From assembly GCA_017429765.1 (NCBI GenBank), contig JAFROJ010000067.1, forward strand, positions 1-64,000: 64,000 nucleotides of DNA. The letters are read 5' to 3'. The notes beneath the pieces were generated by a model. That model searched no databases, had not been told where the DNA came from, and was given only the letters and a program-made list of their open reading frames with translations. Made by a program: the position numbers and the translations under genes. The stretch is from Bacteroidales bacterium. Lineage in GTDB: Bacteria; Bacteroidota; Bacteroidia; Bacteroidales; UBA932. The first letter of the stretch is position 1. Every line of letters starts with the position of its first letter. Below, piece after piece: positions 58,994-64,000 of this stretch.

Positions 58994-61237
58994 TTACTTA
59001 CACCAACGGTCGAGCCAATCGAAATAGGAGCGGTGCCAGAAGAGGGCGTTCTGCGGCTGGAGAACCCAGTGGGTCTCCTCCGGGAAGATTATCAGCTTGG
59101 AAGGCACCCCCATCATCTGGGCGGCGTTGAAAGCGGCCATCCCCTGGTCGTAAGGGATGCGGAAGTCCTTCATCCCGTGGATGCAGAGGATCGGGGTGTG
59201 CCACTTGGTGACATTGGCAGCCGGGGAATTGTCGTAGTGGCGCTTGGCCTTGGGGGCGTCACTCCAAGGGGAACCGGCCTGCCCGATGCCTCCGAAAGTC
59301 TTGCCGTCTCCCCTCGGGCCCATCTCGCAGGGAGTGTAGGAATATTCAGAGAGACCTCCATTGTCCCAGTTCGGGAACCACATCTCCTCGGTCTCGTAGT
59401 ACATGTACTTCTCGTCGAATATCCCGGCGTGGGCGATGAAGCAGTCGTAGGTGTCACCGTGGATGCCGGCCATGTAATAGACGCTGAAACCGCCGTAGGA
59501 GGCGCCGCAGCCGGCCATCTTGCCGACATAAGGCTCCTTCTTCATCTCGCGGGCGGCGGAGAGATAATCCTGCATGTTCAGGCCGATGTAGTCACCGCTG
59601 ATCTGCTCGCACCACTCCTGGCCGAAGGCCGTCGTGCCGCGGCGGTTGGGAAGGATCACGATGTAGCCCTGGGAGGCCATGAGGCGATAGTTCCACCTGT
59701 AGCTCCAGCCCTGGCTGAGAGTGCCCTGAGGGCCGCCGAGGAAGATCTCGATGGCGGGATAGACCTTGGTGGAGTCGAACTTGGGCGGATAGAGCACCCA
59801 GGTCAGCATCTTCTTCCCGTCGACAGTGTCGATCCAGCGCTCCTCGATCTCGCAGGACTCAAGCTGTCCGAGGATAGGGCCGTTCTCGTCGGTGATCCTG
59901 CCGAAGGAACCGTCCTCCTCGTTGACGGCCACAAGCTCGGTCGGGAACTCCATGGAGCGGTAGCTCGTGAGCATGGTCCCGCCGACCACGGCGAACGGTG
60001 AGTCGAAGTCGTACCAGGCATCCTCGGGTGTCAGCCGCACCGGCCCGGTCCCTGAGCCTGCATCGATCTTGTAAATCGACTGAAGCCCCTCAGTCAAAGC
60101 GTTGAAATAGACCGACTTGGAATCATCCGACCAGACAGGTCCGGAAGCGTTGTACTTGAATCCCTCGGTCAGGTTCCTGATCTCCGTCACCTCGATTCCT
60201 CCCTGCCCTGAGGTTCCGACTGTCGCCGCGAAAAGGCGGGTCTGGTCGGCCTCGTAGCCGTTCCTGGCCATGCTGATCCAGGCGATATGCTTCCCGTCCG
60301 GACTCCAGACAGGATCGGTGTCATAACCCCCGCCCATCGGGACGACGACAGTCTCACCGGAGACGATGTCGTAGATGTAGATCTCGGTGTCCGTCGAGAA
60401 TGCGTACTCCCGGCCGGTGTCCACCTTCTTGCAGGAATATGCCACCTTCGTCCCGTCCGGGCTCCAGGCGACTTGCTCCAGGCCTCCGAACGGCTCAAGA
60501 GGAAGCTCGTATTTCCCGGCGTCCCCGGCGAGTATATTCACGGAATTCTCCTTGGTGATCCCGGCCCCGTCGCCCATCATGGCGACATAGGTCTGGGGAC
60601 GCTCAGTGGTCCAATGGTCCCAATGGCGGTACATCAGGTCCTCCATGACATAGGCGTTGGCCTTGTCCAGCATGGGGTCGGAGTCTTTAGGGGTCTTGAT
60701 CTGGCCCGGGATAGTGCTGACGTAGAGCACATTAGCCTCGTCAGGACTGATCGAGAACTCGCTCATCCCGCCTTTCACGTCGCTCAACTTGACAGCCGCG
60801 CCGAGGCTCGGCACGCCACCGTTGACAGTGAACGGGGCCTTCCACATCTGACCGCCCTGGAGATAGAATATTGTCTTTCCGTCGGCGCTCCAACGGGCGT
60901 TGTTGACACTCTTGCCCTCTTTGGTGAGCTGGATCTTTTCCCCGAAGGACAGGCCGCCTTCCTCGTTGGTGACCTCCTGGACAAAAAGGTTCCTGCAGGA
61001 GCGGTTATCCTCGATCGAGGTGTAACTCACCCCGTAGAGAATCCAGGTCCCGTCAGGGGAAAGACGCGGATCCGAGAGTCTCCCGAAAGAGAGAAGTATC
61101 TCAGGAGTCATGATCCCGTTCTCGGCCTGGATCCCGGAGGGGCCGATGTACGCTCCGCCGGCATCCTTTTCATTATTAGCGCATCCCATGATCATAATCG
61201 CTGTCGCCGCCAGCGCGGCGAGTGTTTTGGTACTCAT
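58994..61237 (-). CDS. S9-family serine peptidase, lipoprotein
   Basis: A 747-residue exported peptidase of the prolyl oligopeptidase/acylaminoacyl-peptidase family. A lipoprotein signal (ALAATAIMIMGC) anchors it to a membrane. The N-terminal beta-propeller (residues ~40-430) shows repeated WSPDGTKVAY-like and WSPDGKHIAW blades. The C-terminal hydrolase holds GCGASYGGFSVYY (nucleophile Ser), a late aspartate near GMKDFRIPYDQG and the histidine in PEETHWVLQP. Likely cleaves dipeptides or acylated peptides from the N-terminus. The ATG at 61237 is preferred to one at 61255 that overlaps the upstream gene. Confidence 0.9.
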   Translation of the reverse strand: MSTKTLAALAATAIMIMGCANNEKDAGGAYIGPSGIQAENGIMTPEILLSFGRLSDPRLSPDGTWILYGVSYTSIEDNRSCRNLFVQEVTNEEGGLSFGEKIQLTKEGKSVNNARWSADGKTIFYLQGGQMWKAPFTVNGGVPSLGAAVKLSDVKGGMSEFSISPDEANVLYVSTIPGQIKTPKDSDPMLDKANAYVMEDLMYRHWDHWTTERPQTYVAMMGDGAGITKENSVNILAGDAGKYELPLEPFGGLEQVAWSPDGTKVAYSCKKVDTGREYAFSTDTEIYIYDIVSGETVVVPMGGGYDTDPVWSPDGKHIAWISMARNGYEADQTRLFAATVGTSGQGGIEVTEIRNLTEGFKYNASGPVWSDDSKSVYFNALTEGLQSIYKIDAGSGTGPVRLTPEDAWYDFDSPFAVVGGTMLTSYRSMEFPTELVAVNEEDGSFGRITDENGPILGQLESCEIEERWIDTVDGKKMLTWVLYPPKFDSTKVYPAIEIFLGGPQGTLSQGWSYRWNYRLMASQGYIVILPNRRGTTAFGQEWCEQISGDYIGLNMQDYLSAAREMKKEPYVGKMAGCGASYGGFSVYYMAGIHGDTYDCFIAHAGIFDEKYMYYETEEMWFPNWDNGGLSEYSYTPCEMGPRGDGKTFGGIGQAGSPWSDAPKAKRHYDNSPAANVTKWHTPILCIHGMKDFRIPYDQGMAAFNAAQMMGVPSKLIIFPEETHWVLQPQNALFWHRSYFDWLDRWCK

Positions 61238-61238
61238 A

Positions 61239-62186
61239 TTATTTGTAATTATCATATCCTTTCCTCAACATCTCCTTGACCGCCTCCCGGACATTCGCGG
61301 GCTCGAGGACCTCGACCCTTCCCGCCAGCCGGCAGAACTCCATCAGGAGGTTCTCCTCAGGTATGACCCTGATCCTGAATATCCTTCCGCCTCCCTCGGC
61401 CGGGCCTTCCTCCACCTGGGTGCGGTGAAGCGGCAGGTCCCGGAGGTAGCGGGTCTCTGACTCTGTCGCCTTGAAGCGGACAGTCTCACTCCTCTTCCCC
61501 TCGATCGGGAAATAGATCCCGTAGCTATTCCTGTAAAGGTCATCCACGTCGAATCCCTTGGGCATCTTGAAAGTAGCCCCTGTCTCCCGCAAGGAGACTA
61601 TCCTGTCGAGTCCATAGACCCTCCAGGCCCTGGGGTCCGAATTGCCGCTCACGTCCGGAAGGCTGTCGGCCCTCTCGTGGCAGAAGGCCACAAGGTACCA
61701 TCGCCTCTGATGCTCCTTGACCGCGAAGGGCTGGATGTTAATGGTCTCGACCGAGGACGAGTCGTACTTGCCATATTCGATCCGGAGCTCCCGCCCATCC
61801 TCCATCGCCTGCATGATCGAGGTCAGGTAGGTCTGGCCGGAAGGGATGTCCTCGACGCTCACACGGCCGGAGAGACGCTCCTTCCCGAGAGTTAGCAAGT
61901 TGCTGACAGTGAAGGTGTTGACCAGCCAGCCGACACTCTTGTCGTTGTCCATGACCTCCTCGCCGAAGGGAATGGAATAGCGGTTGCTTCCCCTGTCGCA
62001 CACTATTTCCAGGCCGAATATGTCCTCAACCGCCACTCGATGGTTGTTGAAGGTCCTCCTGGAATAAGGCTGGTCGTACCTGCGCTCGTGCTTGTCTGAG
62101 ATCTCGCGCAGCGTCAGCCCCCTCTCGCCGGCGGCGGAGAGGGTCTGGACGAGCCAGATGTATTTGCCGATCAGTTCGGAGACCAT
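61239..62186 (-). CDS. WYL-domain transcriptional regulator
   Basis: A 315-residue regulator. The N-terminal winged helix covers residues ~1-60 (LTLREISDKHERRYDQPYSR then RTFNNHRVAVEDIFGLEI). The WYL domain at ~130-230 includes LRIEYGKYDSSSVETINIQP and RRWYLVAFCHERADSL, with YGLDRIVSL; a WCX-like C-terminal domain follows. WYL proteins bind nucleic acid or nucleotide ligands and often control stress or defence genes, but no defence genes are seen here. It starts the operon with the S9 peptidase (1 base gap). Confidence 0.88.
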   Translation of the reverse strand: MVSELIGKYIWLVQTLSAAGERGLTLREISDKHERRYDQPYSRRTFNNHRVAVEDIFGLEIVCDRGSNRYSIPFGEEVMDNDKSVGWLVNTFTVSNLLTLGKERLSGRVSVEDIPSGQTYLTSIMQAMEDGRELRIEYGKYDSSSVETINIQPFAVKEHQRRWYLVAFCHERADSLPDVSGNSDPRAWRVYGLDRIVSLRETGATFKMPKGFDVDDLYRNSYGIYFPIEGKRSETVRFKATESETRYLRDLPLHRTQVEEGPAEGGGRIFRIRVIPEENLLMEFCRLAGRVEVLEPANVREAVKEMLRKGYDNYK

Positions 62187-62250
62187 GTCGATGTGCTTTT
62201 TCGAGGCACATCAAAGATAGTAAGATTTATGGAATAACCCGCGCAAGGTT

Positions 62251-62282
62251 TTTGGTTTTCAGGATTTAGTATAGTAGATTCG
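62251..62282 (+). promoter_or_regulatory. Promoter of the rSAM-type lipoprotein gene
   Basis: TTTG at 62251-62254, 20 bases, TAGATTCG at 62275-62282, 13 bases before the ATG at 62296. Confidence 0.62.
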
Positions 62283-62295
62283 CGTGTTGATTGTC

Positions 62296-62790
62296 ATGAA
62301 AGCAAGGGCCACAAGTTTCCTCAAATGGCTGGGCGGGATTCTCCTGACCCTCCTGGGATTCTCGTCCTGCGGCACGACCAAGACCCTCGAAGAGGACATC
62401 GAATGGGGAGGGCCTAGACCGATCCCTGGAGTGGCTATCAGCATGTACGGAGTGCCCACATCTTCCTTCAAGGTCTCCGGAACCGTCCGTGACGGGGCCG
62501 GAAAGACTCTCAAGGGCATTCAGGTGATCAGCTACTACGGTGAGAGCACCTGGATGAGGACCGACACCACCTACACCGACGCCGCGGGCCAGTTCTCAAG
62601 AACCATGCGAACCTACCCGGCGGACAAAGTCGGTTTCACTTTCAACGACATAGACGGCAGGGATAACGGGGGTGAGTTCGCCTCCAAGTCCACGACTGTG
62701 GCGGTCAAACAGGTCGGCGCCGGGGACGGCGCCTGGTTCCAGGGCACCTACGAGGCCCGCGCCGACGTCCAGCTCGAAAAGAAGCGGTAA
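62296..62790 (+). CDS. Putative lipoprotein of the rSAM/lipoprotein system
   Basis: A 164-residue lipoprotein. The signal (FLKWLGGILLTLLGFSSC) ends in a lipobox cysteine at ~24. The mature part carries YGVPTSSFKVSGTVRDGAGK, KGIQVISYYGE and FNDIDGRDNGGEFASKSTTV, matching the Bacteroidota lipoprotein family normally encoded next to a partner radical SAM protein. No radical SAM gene is within 1 kb here, so it is an orphan in this window. The domain is CarboxypepD_reg-like in shape. The ATG at 62296 is preferred over a GTG four codons upstream. Confidence 0.78.
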   Translation: MKARATSFLKWLGGILLTLLGFSSCGTTKTLEEDIEWGGPRPIPGVAISMYGVPTSSFKVSGTVRDGAGKTLKGIQVISYYGESTWMRTDTTYTDAAGQFSRTMRTYPADKVGFTFNDIDGRDNGGEFASKSTTVAVKQVGAGDGAWFQGTYEARADVQLEKKR

Positions 62791-62830
62791 TATTCATTAA
62801 TAGTGGTACCGGCCAACTGACTATCGATGA

Positions 62831-62965
62831 AGATTCTTCACCTCGTTCAGAATGACAGTTCTGTGTCATAATGATGACAGTTCTGTGTCATAAGGATGAC
62901 TGTTACGTGACATTCTGAGGCAGGTTTTATGTCATTCTGAGGCAGGTTCACCTGCCGAAGAATCT
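62831..62965. repeat. 22-bp tandem repeats between inverted REP-like ends
   Basis: A 26-bp dispersed repeat copy (62832-62857) opens the block. From 62854 to 62941 four units of 22 bases follow: the first two (GACAGTTCTGTGTCATAATG type) differ at one base, the third and fourth share CATTCTGAG ends. AGATTCTT at 62831 and AAGAATCT at 62958-62965 are inverted ends. A GGCAGGT/ACCTGCC hairpin lies near the end. A minus-strand open frame crosses it but looks repeat-derived. Confidence 0.75.
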
Positions 62966-63274
62966 GCTTTTTGGTCTTATTTTGTCCCCCAACCGTCCTT
63001 TTCCCGAACCTGATGCTCGAGGACTTGGAGAAGATATAGGCGTCCAGGCACATCATCCCTGACCCGACGCCCCCGTTCTTTTCCAATAATTCCTGTGCCA
63101 TATAAAACAGCCAGTAAAGGTGTGGCTATCTTCCGGGGATGAGTATTCAATAACGCCCCTACCTGCTTATTTACAATGACTTTGAATGTATCTTCCCTCG
63201 TCCTATTTTGAATACACGGCAGTAAGTCCGGGAGGCTTTACAACTGTTCGACGGAGGGGATTGAAATCCGGGCC

Positions 63275-63302
63275 AGAAAAAAAGGAGGACCGAAGTCCTC
63301 CC
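63275..63302 (-). terminator. Intrinsic terminator of the 57-aa gene
   Basis: On the minus strand GGAGGAC, a 4-base loop and GTCCTCC form a 7-bp stem (63284-63301) followed by a run of seven T. It lies 29 bases after the stop codon of the small gene. Confidence 0.88.
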
Positions 63303-63330
63303 ATAAGCCGCAGGTAGAGTCTGTAGCACC

Positions 63331-63504
63331 TTATCGGCGCGGTTCGTTCCGTACTACCATACGTCCCTCAACATTCCGGTAGTGAGAGTGGACTTTCTCG
63401 ACCTTGCCATTACGAACACGCTTGTACGCCTTCACTTTGACAAGTTTAGGAGCCTTGAACCCTAGGTACAGGCTCACACTGATACGAAATACCTTTCTAT
63501 TCAT
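63331..63504 (-). CDS. Small basic protein of 57 residues, unknown
   Basis: A highly basic protein starting MNRKVFRISVSLYLGFKAPK with KVKAYKRVRNGKVEKV in the middle and ending VRNEPRR; about 17 Lys/Arg. I do not recognise it. It has its own promoter (63664-63694), an unusually structured leader, and an intrinsic terminator 29 bases downstream, which together make it a defined transcription unit. The composition suggests nucleic acid or ribosome binding, which would suit autoregulation through the leader, but this is inference. Confidence 0.62.
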   Translation of the reverse strand: MNRKVFRISVSLYLGFKAPKLVKVKAYKRVRNGKVEKVHSHYRNVEGRMVVRNEPRR

Positions 63505-63659
63505 GTCGTAAGATTTATAGTCTCGTAAAGGATTTCGGGAGGTGTAAGGAGCACCCCTACAGCTCTATTTCTATTTTTAAGAAAAAAGGCATTTCAGTGA
63601 GGGCTGAAACACCTTGTATTCCGAGACTATAACCACAGAAGTGGTGATCATCTTACGAC
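63505..63659 (-). promoter_or_regulatory. Structured leader RNA with internal attenuator
   Basis: The minus-strand transcript would begin with GTCGTAAGAT (63659-63650), which pairs perfectly with ATCTTACGAC (63514-63505) directly before the ATG. A second perfect 11-bp helix, TTATAGTCTCG with CGAGACTATAA (63632-63622 and 63525-63515), stacks on it, with a CCAC/GTGG hairpin bulging between. Inside lies GGTGTTTCAG/CTGAAATGCC (63613-63588; 10 bp with two wobbles) followed by six T, a textbook intrinsic terminator. A GGTG/CACC hairpin follows. This looks like a riboregulator or attenuated leader. Confidence 0.68.
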
Positions 63660-63663
63660 AACG

Positions 63664-63694
63664 CAAATATACTAATTATTTCGAGACCGGCAAA
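63664..63694 (-). promoter_or_regulatory. Promoter of the structured leader
   Basis: On the minus strand TTTG (63694-63691), exactly 19 bases, TATATTTG (63671-63664): full consensus. The predicted start about 5-7 bases downstream coincides with the first base of the leader stem at 63659. Confidence 0.82.
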
Positions 63695-63777
63695 CTTTTC
63701 CCTTTACTTTTTCCCAGCCATCTGCGGCTATTTGATATATTAAGCGGAATCTCCAGAAACCACTGGAAACTCCGCTT

Positions 63778-63852
63778 TGGTACCCCCATGGCGAATCGAA
63801 CGCCAATCGTAGGAACCGGAATCCTAAATTCTATCCATTAAACTATGGGGGC
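63778..63852 (-). tRNA. tRNA-Arg (CCG)
   Basis: The minus strand folds into a cloverleaf: acceptor GCCCCCA with TGGGGGT (one G-T pair), anticodon stem TAGGA/TCCTA around TTCCGGT with anticodon CCG, T arm with GTTCGATTC. The 3' CCA is encoded (63780-63778). It reads the CGG arginine codon. Confidence 0.95.
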
Positions 63853-63919
63853 GGGACCTGTCCCCGAAGGAATCGGTGTGCAAAAATAATAAATTCTCGG
63901 TTATTCCAAGAATAAGTTG

Positions 63920-63927
63920 TATTTTTG
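63920..63927 (+). promoter_or_regulatory. -7 box of fabD
   Basis: TATTTTTG, exact TAnnTTTG, ends 6 bases before the fabD ATG at 63934, so the transcript would be leaderless or nearly so. No clear TTTG at -33. Confidence 0.5.
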
Positions 63928-63933
63928 TCTGAT

Positions 63934-64000
63934 ATGAGTAAAGCTTACGTATTCCCCGGACAAGGGTCGCAGTTCCCCGGCATGGCGAAGGATCTCTATG
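63934..64000 (+). CDS. fabD: Malonyl-CoA:ACP transacylase, start only
   Basis: The first 22 codons read MSKAYVFPGQGSQFPGMAKD and on, the unmistakable N-terminus of FabD with the FPGQGSQ oxyanion-hole motif. The enzyme loads malonyl groups onto acyl carrier protein for fatty acid synthesis. The gene runs off the end of the window. Confidence 0.88.
   Translation, partial: MSKAYVFPGQGSQFPGMAKDLY

Noticed and set aside
62854..62941. CRISPR array
   Set aside because: The 22-bp units are contiguous with no spacers and no cas genes are present.
62847..63101. 84-codon minus-strand open frame
   Set aside because: Its C-terminal half is translated REP-like and tandem repeats; only about 45 codons are unique and I recognise nothing in them.

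Overview
The window comes from a Bacteroidota chromosome, almost certainly order Bacteroidales and probably a host-associated lineage. Evidence: TTTG-N19-TAnnTTTG promoters typical of the phylum, few recognisable Shine-Dalgarno sites, a Bacteroides-type serine palmitoyltransferase, a TonB receptor with a CarboxypepD_reg-like N-terminus, CBM9-like and golvesin/amidase secreted proteins, an rSAM/lipoprotein-system lipoprotein, and the order parA-parB-DUF5683-LysM transglycosylase. Coding DNA is GC-rich and intergenic DNA AT-rich. The genus cannot be fixed from the sequence alone.

Layout. 0.1-10.2 kb: secreted CBM9-like protein, VanZ protein, a large amidase/golvesin protein, alkaline phosphatase, a CarboxypepD_reg protein, then a compact run of SAM methylase, folB, mtaB and a PhnP-like hydrolase. 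10.2-28.3 kb: accessory DNA with gene scars (a GNAT-AlkD fusion, a collapsed GyrI-like gene, a frameshifted AraC gene). It holds a transport/modification cluster (two siderophore-importer-type ABC half transporters, an MptD-type S component, three methyltransferase-like proteins, an ATC-hydrolase-like protein and a TonB receptor), a GH51 arabinofuranosidase and a ferritin/wHTH/MBL-rubredoxin operon. 28.4-38.0 kb: priA, parAB, DUF5683, a murein transglycosylase, a helix-hairpin-helix outer-membrane-like protein and an hpt-adk fusion. 38-40.9 kb: a GH88-DUF2264 enzyme and a lipoprotein lying between adk and obgE. 41-50.2 kb: obgE, PAP2, murF, dut, uraA, lptG, tgt, a nucleoside transporter and ssb. 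50.3-62.2 kb: a candidate structured RNA, spt, rfbB, pdxA, rnhA, rfbDAC, recG, an S9 peptidase and a WYL regulator. 62.2-64 kb: an orphan rSAM-type lipoprotein, a repeat cluster, a 57-aa gene behind an elaborate RNA leader, tRNA-Arg and the start of fabD.

How genes work together. rfbB with rfbDAC makes dTDP-L-rhamnose for surface glycans. The TonB receptor and ABC pair could carry a metal chelate or similar ligand across both membranes, with the ATC-hydrolase-like and methyltransferase genes acting on it; this is inference. ParA, ParB, PriA, RecG, SSB and RNase HI handle chromosome maintenance.

The strongest candidates for undescribed biology are (1) the 63.3-63.7 kb unit, where a well-formed promoter starts a leader whose 5' end pairs with the bases just before the start codon and which contains an internal intrinsic-terminator hairpin; (2) the promoter-driven structured RNA at 50.39-50.56 kb; (3) the 11.4-21.7 kb transport/modification cluster; and (4) palindromic repeats inserted in frame inside mtaB, priA and murF.
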